From Owenia fusiformis (taxonomy: Eukaryota > Annelida > Polychaeta > Sabellida > Oweniidae), in contig CAIIXF020000010.1 in the NCBI GenBank assembly GCA_903813345.2, forward strand, positions 24,831,337-24,881,336: a stretch of 50,000 nt of DNA, in the 5' to 3' direction. Shown in pieces: positions 1 through 10,400 of this stretch. The translations under genes and the position numbers were made by a program. Position 1 is the first letter of the stretch. Every line of letters starts with the position of its first letter. Below the pieces are notes generated by a model. It ran no database searches, was not told the DNA's origin, and was given only the letters and a program-made list of their open reading frames with translations.

Positions 1-44
1 TTCCAAGTAAATACTTTTAAAATATAACGAACATGCAAACGGTA

Positions 45-196
45 CAGTAAAACCTATTTGTTCTGAGCCCCATCTGGGACCGGCAAAAAGTGTTCAGATT
101 AGCAGGTGTTCGCATTTCATGGTTTTATGGATATGACCTAGAAACATTGAGAGATATTCGGATGAGAGAGATGTTCGGATAAACAGGTTTCACTGT
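45..196. mobile_element. Short TIR element (MITE), TA-flanked, pogo/Tc1-mariner-like
   Basis: The 152-bp unit begins CAGTAAAACCTATTTGTTCT and ends with the inverted counterpart of CAGTGAAACCTGTTTATCCG, so the terminal repeats agree at most of about 20 positions. TA stands directly outside both ends (43-44 and 197-198), which fits a TA target duplication. It has no coding capacity. CAGT termini with TA target sites are typical of pogo-like Tc1/mariner elements, but that assignment is inference. Confidence 0.65.
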
Positions 197-198
197 AT

Positions 199-1202
199 AT
201 GTATGCCAAGAAACAGCAGACATACTAAGATTATTTAACACCTGAAGGTTTGTACCAATAAAGCAGGACTAAAGTTCTACCGGAGATAAACTCCACTTGA
301 AGATTAAGTCCCGAGACAATTACGAATCTTGTTTATGTATGACCGATTGATCAATTTCGGCCAAAAAACAAAAGTAGACGTTTTTTGTAATCATTTTTCA
401 CAAATCAGGTTGAACATGACAAGACAATTTAAAATCAAAACTCTGACACCACATTTTACTTACATTGTATGTATTGTCTCTAAAGCATGCAAAATGTCAG
501 ATGTGTAAGCTAAAATGATATTCTCTCACAAAAAAATTTATATAAAAAGATCTGAGTATTCTTAAATTTAACGTGTCTGTGCGATTCTCATGGGGTCAAA
601 ATTCAGTTTATACATGTTTTAAATGAAGTAAACACAACTTACAAGTCAAAACATGTACCGTTCTTGTAAATCTTTCTATAAATGTGAAATTTGATGTTGA
701 AAATCGGGAACCCAATGTCAAATGCCAATCATGACATCACGATCAGAACAGGTTTTGAACATGTTGCTGGAGTTTATGATATCCGAACGTGCTCATAAAG
801 TGTCAGTGTAATTGATTGCCACTGCATTCAATGTAGTGCGGAAATGATTCAACTTTGACTACTTTGGAGCCACGATTTTTCCTCCGATGAGCGAAAAATA
901 TAATACCTCAATTGGAGCTCCCGACCCTGTGGTGCGTTTTCACAAAGCTAGTCATGCAGAATTATGTTCTGGCCAGTCAGAATACAGTATAGAAACTATA
1001 CACTTTGAGTTAATCCTGTTACATAACTCAATACTGTTTAAAATCAAATCAAAACCAAAATGCATTGAACCATGAGGTGATTTTGAGAAGCGTTACTCCT
1101 TTCTTGCCAATCAGAACACAGTATAACATGAACACTTTTGAATTTACATTCGAGTTGCATAACGTATTAGTCCAGTGGAATAATGGCATATTGAAACTTT
1201 TG
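199..1202. other. Gene-free stretch
   Basis: AT-rich sequence with stops in all frames at short intervals. The only open frame (887-1075, 62 codons) resembles nothing I recognise and has no flanking splice signals. I see no RNA gene, tandem array or TIR element here. Confidence 0.5.
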
Positions 1203-1592
1203 ATTGCCTTCTAGGATGTATGCTATATCTTTGTATTTTCTTTATCTATAAGTTAATTACTTTCAAAATCAGAACTGTGCCGGATTGGCACTGGTGGGCA
1301 AAATTTTTTACAGCATTGTATAGGTGGCGCCCCTTGTAAAATGCCCATTTCACAAAATTTTTTTTTTAAAGGGCTGTTGGTAGAGTTGAAAACTTTAACC
1401 AATTCAGATAAACTGTATTTAGTCTAAACAGCATGTCAACTTTGTTTCATTACATAGAATCACAAATTTAATGAGATATGCTTGATTTGTTACCCTAGCG
1501 CCACCTATTTTTAAGGGGTCACTATGTTTAATAAGCATATTTTGCAAACTAAACAAAGTTGTGATCTGAAATTATTCATGACTTTAAATTAA
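1203..1592 (+). repeat. Dispersed repeat, copy A (intact relative to its partner)
   Basis: Two segments recur in reverse orientation elsewhere in the window: 1203-1345 matches 19728-19870 closely (shared GAACTGTGCCGG, TTTTTTACAG and TAGGTGGCGCC), and 1512-1592 matches 12427-12505 more loosely. The middle part (about 1390-1460) matches 12590-12645. The partner is therefore one inverted copy split by the 7-kb element at 12652-19693. An internal inverted pair, AGGTGGCGC near 1322 and GCGCCACCT near 1499, suggests that the repeat itself includes an old TIR element. Confidence 0.6.
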
Positions 1593-1984
1593 CCTATGTC
1601 AGAGATAGTGTGAAAATATGAGACTTGAACTTTATTTATTTGAAGAGAAAAAAAATATATTAATATAGACTTCCTTGTATTCAGCAATATTAATATGTAT
1701 GAAAAATATCACTGTTATTACTGTGAAACATTGAAAAATATAATATCAGCAGATTCTGTGAGTCTATCTATCAAACTAAGCTATTTATGTAAGATACATA
1801 GGTTCTTTAAATTAAAATATTTCAGAAAATTATAATGTATACCCTTTTATAGGGGGAGGAAGGGGGGTGGGTAGATGACACGTTTAAAATGTGAAAGAAA
1901 CTCATTGTTGACAGTGTAAGTAGGTCATCCCTGTTGTATAAGGGTTAAATCTTAGACCGTTTATTGGAAGTGTTACATCTGTAC
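1593..1984. other. Gene-free stretch with G-rich tract
   Basis: AT-rich; a purine tract dominated by G runs lies near 1853-1872. No open frame or repeat structure that I can support. Confidence 0.45.
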
Positions 1985-2244
1985 CAGGGACACCATCATT
2001 CGGGGGCTACAATACTAGGTTAGCTAGGACTAGTGGCGCCATCATTAAACCTGCAATAAAACTTGCCTACAGCCCACTTCTTGATGTTAAGCCAGTGGAC
2101 CCAAGCACAATGTTAACCATCATGCATCAGGCAAAGGAGTTGACCCAAACATATAAGCAAGATTACACAATTTTTAGAATGCACCAGCAGTTGTACAAAG
2201 TAGCCACTGTTGTCATTTTCTGGACCCCAACAACCTTTATTATA

Positions 2245-2811
2245 CAGGGTGGTCAAAAATGGAAATCCTTACACCATTTTCCTCATATCTTTGTCATTTT
2301 AAAAAATAACTCCCTGATATTTTGTATTTGTACATCATTCAATTTGCTACAAGCCTACTGAATTTCATGACCATCAGATTGATAGTCACACTTTTACAGC
2401 ACATTAAAGAACATATCCCAGTGGCCAGTTTGCGCTGTCGGGAAACCTGCACTCGTAGTCTAAAATGTCCCTACCTGTGGGGATATGGCAGAGATAGAGT
2501 ATATGAGAATGACCTCAGGACAATTGCAAACCTCAAAACTGAGACCATCCGTGTCATTCAGGCCATACCTGCTGAGGAATGCATTCGGGTCATTGATAAC
2601 TGTGCTGTTTTGTCTACAGTGCAATGATGGCCAAACCTGAGGCATGTTATTCTAAGTGCTGTGACATTGTGACTATCAGTCTGATGGTCATGAAATATGG
2701 TAGAGTGGTAGGAAATTGAATGATGTACAAATGTGTAAAATATCAGGGAGTAATTTTCGACAATGACAAAGATATAAGGAAAATGTAGGGTTTCCATTTA
2801 TGACCACCCTG
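2245..2811. mobile_element. TA-flanked TIR element of Tc1/mariner type with a transposase remnant
   Basis: Termini CAGGGTGGTCAAAAATGGAA and its inverted counterpart (GACCACCCTG at the right end) extend as TIRs of roughly 50 bases with a few mismatches. TA lies outside both ends (2243-2244, 2812-2813). Inside, plus-strand frames near 2500-2670 (LKTETIRVIQAIPAEECIRV, then after two stops WPNLRHVI) resemble the last part of mariner/Tc-type transposases, where a proline-rich run, an Arg-Val-containing helix and a final Leu-Arg-His-like motif are common. No catalytic domain remains, so it is an internally deleted, non-autonomous derivative. It interrupts the pseudogene at 1985-3380. Confidence 0.75.
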
Positions 2812-2888
2812 TACATTCATCAACAGGCTCTGGGACATGTACATGCTCATGAGTTTTGTTGGTTGTGTCGGCATCCTAATGTCAGACA

Positions 2889-2966
2889 GTTGAAAAGTAG
2901 AGGTAACCAATTTGCTGGGGAAACCAAGTTGAAAAGTAGAGGTAACCAATTTACTGGGGAAACCAA
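2889..2966 (+). repeat. Tandem duplication, 39 bp x 2
   Basis: Two adjacent copies starting GTTGAAAAGTAGAGGTAACC at 2889 and 2928, with a single difference noted (TTTGCTGGGG against TTTACTGGGG). It lies within the pseudogene. Confidence 0.85.
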
Positions 2967-3383
2967 GATTAACAGGCAAGAATTACCCTAACAATGTTCA
3001 TGACAAGCATTGAGACTCCTTGTTGAACAACTTTCGAGGCAAGTAATTCATCAGGTAAACAGCTACCAGGAACTTATAGATGTTCTTGGCTCTAAATTGT
3101 CAGAAAGAAAAACTACAAATGCCAGTATTTATCACGGTGCAACTTGTTAGGGCTGAAAGGGAATGCAACTGGCTGCTCCATTTGGCTGCTGTTGACCCAT
3201 CTATGCTTCCATATTTCTTTGCTGCATGACAATATAACTAGTAAGGACTGTTATGTCTATGAGACATGGAGAGACTTCCACAGAATGTTGTTGATGAATG
3301 TTGTTTCTCCTAGGACAGCATATCACCCGTCATCCCATTTGGAATGGAATCTGGTTAGATACGATGATAGAGACCACTTATTA

Positions 3384-3827
3384 CAGGCCTGTCAACTTGG
3401 GAACACCTAACATGAGTGACTTGGAAATGTTGAACACCTCCCCTCTAAATGTGGACACCTTGGTCCAAATCTGAACACCTTTATCCAAATTTTGAACACC
3501 TTGGTTTAAATTTTATTACATCTTGCCAAATTTTAAACACCTCAAATTTTTCGCGCTCGCTTTCGAACAGAATGCGTAACAATATATACGTGATTCGCGT
3601 GAAAAGTCCGAACGAAATGCGTACGTTTTTTTCCGGCGTTCGTATTTTTGCTGTGTAGACGAACTTTTAAAAAAAAAATTTCTACAGAAATATTTTTGCT
3701 TGACAATAACCAGGTAAAATGCGTATTTGCGTGACATTTTCTGTCACGCAAAAATAACTGGCGTGACTTCAAATTCCTCAGCAAATGCGTGACAAATACG
3801 CAAATTGCGGGACAGTTGACAGGCCTG
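3384..3827. mobile_element. TIR element (MITE), flanked by TTATTA
   Basis: Exact 13-bp TIRs CAGGCCTGTCAAC / GTTGACAGGCCTG bound a 444-bp unit. TTATTA occurs directly outside both ends (3378-3383 and 3828-3833); the true duplication may be only TTA, as in PIF/Harbinger elements. The interior holds a run of GAACACCTTGG-like repeats (3430-3545) and a GCGTGAC/GTCACGC hairpin (3730-3770). No coding capacity. Confidence 0.7.
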
Positions 3828-3864
3828 TTATTAGTACCAACAAAATGTTCTGCAAAGCAAGCCC

Positions 3865-4009
3865 AATGTCCTGTTTAAGAACCTCTATTCTTACCTTTGA
3901 AAATGGATTATAGCAATACTATCCCACATGAATCTACTTGTTTAGACTCAATCAACTGTTCTTCTGAGAAAATGAGGATTTTAGCAAGGGTGCATTGACT
4001 GAACATGGG
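3865..4009 (+). repeat. Left arm of an inverted repeat split by the LTR element
   Basis: Reads as a diverged (about 80% by eye) reverse complement of 8489-8627; shared blocks include CAGCAAGGGTGCAT-like sequence, TCTTCTGAGAAA and AATCTACTTGTT. The LTR retrotransposon at 4060-8485 lies between the arms. Confidence 0.7.
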
Positions 4010-4059
4010 GAAAACGCCATTGACCATTGACTTAGAGTGGGGATAGCATCAGGTATGTC

Positions 4060-4732
4060 TGAAACAGGGTTTAGGTTTTCATATACATCAAATTTTTGTA
4101 CAACTTCATTTTTATATCACATTGATTTAGGTTTTAAGATATATGTTATTGTTCTATACATTTGATGTACATCATTTCTATTCTTTATTCTCCTTAAGTC
4201 CACTTGCACTCAATACGTGATATCATTCATAAATAACATTAAAATCTTGGCTCTTTTCATATTGTTATGTCTTTTCTATCAGGAGAGTTCCAATTCCCAT
4301 AAAGGAGGATTTTTTAGTTCAGGATATTCTAGTGTATTACATAATCTACTTGGCTTTCTATTGGTCCAAATGTTGGTTCCTCATGGGAAGCAACATTTGC
4401 CTCCATTTAGAGGAGGTTTAGGAAGTCCAGTAGATTTTGATTTGATATTATCTTTAATTTGTTCATTATTGGTTCATTTATTTGGTAATTATGGGAAATT
4501 ATTATTCGCCTCCTTTTTGGAATCTTCCCTGTGGAACTTTCCATACTTTCGGACTATTCTTGATTATCATCTCAGAATATCATCTTCAGAACAGTTTTTA
4601 CTACGGCACAACATACTGATTAAACTAAACTCAATGTAAAGATTGGATTTTGATAATGAAATAATAAACGTTTAGGACTTCAACTTTTAGGAATTTTATG
4701 TTACTTTAATTCGAACTAAAAAAACTGTTTCA
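4060..4732 (+). repeat. 5' LTR
   Basis: 673 bp, TG...CA ends inside 8-bp terminal inverted repeats TGAAACAG/CTGTTTCA. A polyadenylation signal AATAAA lies at 4663-4668, 64 bases before the LTR end. An open frame without a proper ATG (4217-4639, starts GTG) is present in both LTRs. Confidence 0.9.
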
Positions 4733-4733
4733 T

Positions 4734-4751
4734 TGGTGCCGTGACCAGGAT
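4734..4751 (+). promoter_or_regulatory. Primer binding site, tRNA-His
   Basis: TGGTGCCGTGACCAGGAT is complementary to the 3' end of animal tRNA-His (…ATCCTGGTCACGGC plus CCA) over 18 bases, recalled from the conserved tRNA-His sequence. It starts one base after the 5' LTR, the usual place for priming minus-strand cDNA. Confidence 0.8.
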
Positions 4752-5543
4752 ATAATTAAGTTTTCCATAACTTAAATTTGGATTCAACTTCAACTAATTT
4801 GGAATTTCTATCACTATTGGATTATCATTGCCATTGGAATTAAGTTGGATTATCATCTCTAATTGGATTATCATTATTGTTGGATATAAATCAGATAATC
4901 AATAGTGTTGGATTAGTACATCAGGTAACTATATGCAGTTAATTGTAAACTATTGTTATGGCTAAAACACATACATGTAGTTGGATCACATATGAATTAG
5001 AAATTATTAGTGGAATGTTTACCGACACCAATGTTCATGGATTAAAAAAAATCTAGTCATGCTTCCCCCACTTAAAATTACGGGAAGATGGCATTCAAAA
5101 CGTTTATGGATATTGCATATTAGTCACGATGTTTTGCCCTTGATATTGTGTTATAAAGAAGTCAAAAGTCACCATAACCTTCAATAAGAATGATTTTTAC
5201 GAAAATGGCATATGAAAATAAAATTCATCAAGTTGGAGTTAGAAATTCTGACAATTTTGCACCAGCAGTTAGGTCAGCTGCACTCATTAGCCCGTTGACA
5301 GTAATCTTTAAAGAAGATGGATTACTATACATAAATTATTTGGACATGGAAATTGGATATTGAATATAAACTGTTTCTCACTGTAAATATGTATATAAAC
5401 TGAGTGTTTAAAACGCTTGTAAGCTGCTCTTAAGGAATATTATAACCTTATATAAACAATTGCCATATGTGATGATAATGAAAAATGTAGGATGACGCAC
5501 ATTCATACTTATCGTGAGCTGATACACTAAATGGGAGAGCTAT
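4752..5543. other. Internal region of the LTR element, non-coding
   Basis: Contains GGATTATCAT-like short repeats near 4810-4910 (variants of TTGGATTATCATT). No open frame long enough for retroviral-type proteins. Confidence 0.6.
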
Positions 5544-5935
5544 AATGCCAGAGTTTATATTCGTAGACGCCCCATACCCAAGAGATGTTAACTGTAATGC
5601 CAGGGAGTGCATTCTTTGATGTTCGTACCCCCGGGAAGTATTTTAATGCCAGGTAGTGCATTCGTAGATGTCCCGTGCCCCAGAGAAGTAATCGTAATGC
5701 CAGGCAGTGCATTCGTAGATGTTCGTATCCCCGGGAAGTATTTTAATGCCATGTAGTGCATTCGTAGATGTTCGTATCCCCGGGAAGTATTTAAATGCCA
5801 GGTAGTGCATTCGTAGATGTCCGTATCCCCGGGAAGTATTTTAATGCCAGGTAGTGCATTCGTAGATGTTCCGTGCCCCAGAGAAGTAAACCGTAATGCC
5901 AGAGTGCAGTCGTAGCCGTCCCGTGTTCCATGTTA
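5544..5935 (+). repeat. Tandem array, ~50-bp unit, about 8 copies, inside the LTR element
   Basis: AATGCCAG recurs near 5544, 5595, 5645, 5696, 5746, 5795, 5844 and 5896, giving a 49-51 bp period. Each unit continues GTAGTGCATTCGTAGATGT and then CCCCGGGAAGTA or CCCCAGAGAAGTA; the two endings alternate irregularly. The array explains the minus-strand open frames here. Confidence 0.85.
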
Positions 5936-7801
5936 CCCATGATAGTGTATCAGTGCATGTCTCAACCAAAAGATGTACTTTTAATGCGAAGATAATGTTA
6001 CAACAGATGAACCGTTCCCCAGATGTCACCATGATGCCCAGAAAGTGCAACCATACAAGTTTAGTGAAATGAATGTGAGATATACAAGAAAACATATTAC
6101 CCAATAGTGCATCACATTGCTTGAATATTAAAATGTCAACTGCTGCAAGATGTTGACAAAATACAATGCTTGGATATAGCAAATGTAAACAAGCCTTATG
6201 GATATATAATGGATTATGCTTGAGCGATGAAGAAGAATGGATTATTAAAATAATGACCATAGAAATCAACCTCTTGATACACTGTATTTTATAACATTTT
6301 GAATATCAGTGCTTAGAGACAACATATAACCAACATCAAAAGAAAACTGTTGTGAGAGAGGACTGACAACTAGACCCTGATTGAAAACATTGCTTACTAT
6401 TTACGACAGTGTAAACTAAATCAGGCAAGGGTAAAATTCAAATGATTAAATGTTCTTCAGGAAATATATACAGTTTTTATTAAGGTAACTGGTAAATCAT
6501 AGTAAATCTGATCAAGTATGAACATAGGCATGTTTTGTATGTCTCTGTTATGAGAATTTAGGGGTTATATAATAAATTATCACAGTTTTTCATGTCGAAG
6601 TGGGTGCACACATTTCTGCATGAAAATACTGGATACCTTTTATTCTTCAAGATAAATTTGATTTTCTTGATAAAATTACATTTACTTTCTGGTTGTTCGA
6701 TTCAATTTTTGTAGTCAAGTTAGGTCTGATTTAAGATATTGAGATTCTAATTGTCGTCGGGAATTTTATTGAATGTCAAGGACCAATTCTATGTGGTTAT
6801 GCTTCTATGCTATTTATTCTAGCCAGTGGATGTTCAATATACGGTAAACTTACATCTGAAAGTGTATATATTGGGGGAGGTTAAAGGCTATTCTAAATAA
6901 TTTAGTACTGAACCATTTAGAAAATATGAAAGTTGATGAATACCATTATCAGTACAATTAATGTGACATGACAGTTTCTCAGTTTACCATAGTTGGTCAA
7001 GTTCTGTAACGAATCCCTAAACTGAATATAATTCAAGCGTTTGTATCTGTTTCAAATAATGTTAATTTTATAGTGATCTAAGTCAAGGAAGAATTTCATG
7101 TTAATTTGTTTTAATATATCTCATGCCAATGCTTTAGGCAAGAACATTTTATACAGAAATATTATCTTACCTTAAAAATGAATTGGAATTGAAGAATCGC
7201 TAATTGCTGCTTGTATGTAACTTTGCATAATGCATATGTATGGCAAGTTTGGAATAAGAGGCTAGAGGTGAAACATTGTTTTTATTCTGCTGTCCTGTTG
7301 CTTGGCAACTTTCTTAAATAATATAAACATGTTCTACTTTACTAACCTTTGACTTTAGGATAACATGACATTCGTGAAACCAGGAAATTGTAGTAAACAA
7401 TTGCATTTATAGTAAACAAAACATTTCATAGTAAACAGGAATAGTAAACAGTTGTGAATTTCTAATAACACATGTGTTACTAAGTGTACTTATATTTCAC
7501 AACTTCAAATATCACTATTTAACCATGTATGTTCTTTTATACAGTTTATATATGCTTTAAGAAAACATACCATGCATAATTTTGCATTGAAAAAATGAAA
7601 CAAAAATTGTAAAAGAAACCTTTATTAAATATTAATGCGTTTGAAGAACAGTTATTATATGGAGTAAAACTCTGTAAAACTTTGTTGTATTTGCAAAGTT
7701 GGTGGTAATGAAACATTGTTGTTGTTTTTTTATTGAATATTTTAGTAGACAATGTTTATTGTACAAATATTTTGTGTTTGAGGACAAACACTTTTAATTA
7801 A
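5936..7801. other. Internal region of the LTR element, non-coding 3' part
   Basis: AT-rich without supported genes. A cluster of five ATAGTAAACA-like words lies at 7388-7455. A minus-strand frame at 7546-7752 is AT-driven and unconvincing. Confidence 0.5.
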
Positions 7802-7812
7802 GTTGGGGGTAA
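7802..7812 (+). promoter_or_regulatory. Probable polypurine tract
   Basis: GTTGGGGGTAA directly precedes the 3' LTR, where the plus-strand primer of an LTR element is expected. It is short and interrupted by T, so support comes mainly from position. Confidence 0.5.
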
Positions 7813-8485
7813 TGAAACAGGGTTTAGGTTTTCATATACATCAAATTTTTGTACAACTTCATTTTTATATCACATTGATTTAGGTTTTAAGATATATGTT
7901 ATTGTTCTATACATTTGATGTACATCATTTCTATTCTTTATTCTCCTTAAGTCCACTTGCACTCAATACGTGATATCATTCATAAATAACATTAAAATCT
8001 TGGCTCTTTTCATATTGTTATGTCTTTTCTATCAGGAGAGTTCCAATTCCCATAAAGGAGGATTTTTTAGTTCAGGATATTCTAGTGTATTACATAATCT
8101 ACTTGGCTTTCTATTGGTCCAAATGTTGGTTCCTCATGGGAAGCAACATTTGCCTCCATTTAGAGGAGGTATAGGAAGTCCAGTAGATTTTGATTTGATA
8201 TTATCTTTAATTTGTTCATTATTGGTTCATTTATTTGGTAATTATGGGAAATTATTATTCGCCTCCTTTTTGGAATCTTCCCTGTGGAACTTTCCATACT
8301 TTCGGACTATTCTTGATTATCATCTCAGAATATCATCTTCAGAACAGTTTTTACTACGGCACAACATACTGATTAAACTAAACTCAATGTAAAGATTGGA
8401 TTTTGATAATGAAATAATAAACGTTTAGGACTTCAACTTTTAGGAATTTTATGTTACTTTAATTCGAACTAAAAAAACTGTTTCA
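7813..8485 (+). repeat. 3' LTR
   Basis: Same length and, apart from the A/T change in the TATAGG block, apparently the same sequence as the 5' LTR. AATAAA at 8416-8421. Confidence 0.9.
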
Positions 8486-8488
8486 TGT

Positions 8489-8627
8489 CCCCATGTTAAG
8501 TCGATGCACCCTTGCTGAAATCCTCAATTTCTCAGAAGAACTCAATAATCTCAACAAGTAGATTCCTGTTGGGTAATATTGCTAGAATTCATTTTCGAAA
8601 GTTAGAATAGGGGTTCTTAAACGGGAC
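8489..8627 (-). repeat. Right arm of the split inverted repeat
   Basis: Diverged reverse complement of 3865-4009. It starts at the edge of the right-hand TGTC duplication of the LTR element, so the insertion point lay close to the loop of the original palindrome. Confidence 0.7.
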
Positions 8628-9630
8628 ATCAACAACAATAGCTATCATTAAGCTTTCAATGGCAGTTTGCAGTCTTTGAATGATGACATGTTTAAGGACA
8701 GAGTGAAACAGTGAAACATTGCCTCAACTGCATTGACTTTGGTGGTGATTAATTTGAAGGACTATGAGTTAAAATGTAGTCTTACATGTAAATTGGATAT
8801 ATTTGGAGGTATGACATCATGTAGAAAAACTCAATAAATTGCCTTCAAACGCGACTTAAAACAGGGTGCCCCACCTACCCAAAACAATTGTCACCATAGC
8901 AACAGCAATAACAATGGAACTGATGCTAACCCATTGTCCTTAGTCTTGTTTAATAGGTTAATATTTTCTACATTATCTTTGAAAATTTCAATGAAATTGA
9001 ATAAGGTATGAAGAAAAAAGAGCAGTTGGTTACTTGCTTTCTGATCGGACCTCGTACTCTAGAGTTTGAGCCTTGTAATAAACTGGCAACTTGATACAGG
9101 GGCGTCAGAAGGATTTCGCAAGAGAAGGGGTTGACTTTTGGACATGGATGGATCGTGCGTGAAGCGTGGATTGGGGGGGGGGGGGGCATGCCCTCAGAAA
9201 ATGTTCAGATTTAGATCCTCTCTGATGCATTATGAACATCTCAGCACAATATTCCCAATAATAAAAACAAGAAAAACAAGAGAAAATTGTGTTAAAAGAA
9301 AACTAGCTTGACTTTGACTAAAATTCTTCGAATTTTACTAAAATATACATTTTGCTCTTATTCTCCAAAGTATTTACATACTGTATGGGTTCTTTAGAAA
9401 CAATGGTACAGAATAACATATGTAAATATAGTAATGATAAATGGGATCTTCTATGCTTGATATACACTAAATAATGGCATAGTACCATTTGACTCTAATT
9501 AGCTCTCAAGAGCTTTCAAATTCTAGCCTAAAAAAAATCTGGGAAAGGGAGGAAGCGGTCATCCCCAGCGCCCTCCCCCTTCCAAAGCCAATGTTGATAT
9601 GAAAACTATCAAGTCATTTGAGCTAGGCCA
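8628..9630. other. Gene-free stretch with a degenerate repeat end
   Basis: GGGGCGTCAGAAGGATTT at about 9099-9116, leading to a 13-base G run near 9175, looks like the GGGGCGTAGCC…G-run type of repeat end also seen near 26214 and 31589. The rest is AT-rich with A-rich runs near 9265-9300. No gene seen. Confidence 0.4.
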
Positions 9631-10400
9631 ATGGCACCCATCCACACCTCTATGTTTGATGAATCTGGTAACCTGAAAACACCAACAAACAAATATGTTT
9701 TGAACACCAAAACTGGAAGAAAAAATATCAATGAAGTATATGACGACACTAGTGTCTTAATCCTATTGCTTCACTACTATGAAAAACACCATCTAATTGC
9801 TTATGTTACGATGGAGTCTGTGTCAACTTCCAACAAAAATGTCACCTCACAACTTCTTGCTGCCCGCAGCCTGAAAGACTGTGACACAACATCTAGTCTT
9901 TACCACATAGGCAAGACTAAAGCAGTTAACACCAGACTTGAAATGCTCCTTTAAGTTGGATTGGAGAAGACCACATACCAATATCTGATGTAAAGACACA
10001 GGCTACTAAATTCACAGCAGCATGTTATGGTATCAATCCAGTCATCTGATGTTAGATTTGCTGTGTGGACCAAGAGAAATGCTGCCAGAACTGCAATCAT
10101 TGCCACCTTCAAACAAGGCCTTTGAGGAAACATGCTCATCTACAAACATCCCTGTGTAAACATGCAGCCCAACCCGTACCTCCTAAGTTGCAACCACCGG
10201 AGTATGGCTGGCAAATGGATATTGTCAACAACATGTTAGTGTCATTTAAACTTCCACCAAATTTTTTGTGTGCACCAGACTCAGTGCTAAAGATGATACA
10301 TTGTACACGTGAAAAGTGTACCAGCAACTAATAGTCACAGTCACCAGTGAAACAAATGATGATGATCTTGATGATGGAATTGTTCTGCAAGCGGTCCAAG
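9631..10400 (+). pseudogene. Degenerate C-terminal fragment of the same multicopy protein family
   Basis: The open frame 9631-9954 contains DTSVLILLLHYYEKHHLI and, near its end, LKDCDTTSSLYHIGKTKA. These resemble a D-[DS]-V-Leu-rich segment and a Gly/Asp-Cys-Asp-Thr-Thr-Ser…GK segment that I remember from large transposon-like uncharacterised proteins of invertebrates. After a +1 shift the frame continues SWIGEDHIPISDVKTQ, then a stop; 10065-10331 adds PPEYGWQMD, LVSFKLPPNFLCAPDSVL and a Cys-containing end that in intact relatives leads into a Cys-rich C-terminus. Stops and frameshifts show that it is dead. Orientation and order fit a continuation of the fragment at 1985-3380, separated by later insertions. 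Confidence 0.6.

Larger units (their letters stand above)
1985..3380 (+). pseudogene. Degenerate fragment of a large multicopy invertebrate protein family (N-terminal/middle part)
   Basis: Short open pieces in changing frames spell a recognisable order: DPSTMLTIMHQAKELT and YTIFRMHQQLYKVATVV near 2094-2215, then after the TIR element at 2245-2811 DMYMLMSFVGCVGILMSD near 2837-2890, then VRAERECNWLLHLAAVD and SMLPYFFAA near 3137-3230, followed by about 45 codons containing several stops. From memory, these pieces resemble large uncharacterised proteins present in many copies in mollusc and other invertebrate genomes; their function is unknown to me. The copy is dead: stops (for example after FFAA), at least one frameshift, a 39-bp tandem duplication at 2889-2966 and an inserted transposon. 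Fragments at 9631-10400 look like the C-terminal part of the same family, in the same orientation. Confidence 0.65.
4060..8485 (+). mobile_element. Complete non-autonomous LTR retrotransposon
   Basis: Two 673-bp direct repeats (4060-4732 and 7813-8485) begin TGAAACAG and end CTGTTTCA, and TGTC is duplicated outside them (4056-4059, 8486-8489). A primer binding site follows the 5' LTR after one base. The 3080-bp internal region has no long open frame and nothing resembling gag, protease, reverse transcriptase, RNase H or integrase, so movement would need proteins from another element (a LARD-type design). It carries a ~50-bp tandem array. The single LTR difference that I found (TTTAGG at 4424-4429 against TATAGG in the 3' copy) implies recent insertion. 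The superfamily cannot be decided without pol. Confidence 0.88.

Noticed and set aside
4217-4639. 140-codon open frame, present again at 7970-8392
   Set aside because: It begins with GTG, lies within both LTRs and is identical except at one residue because the LTRs are. Being duplicated this way is no evidence of selection.
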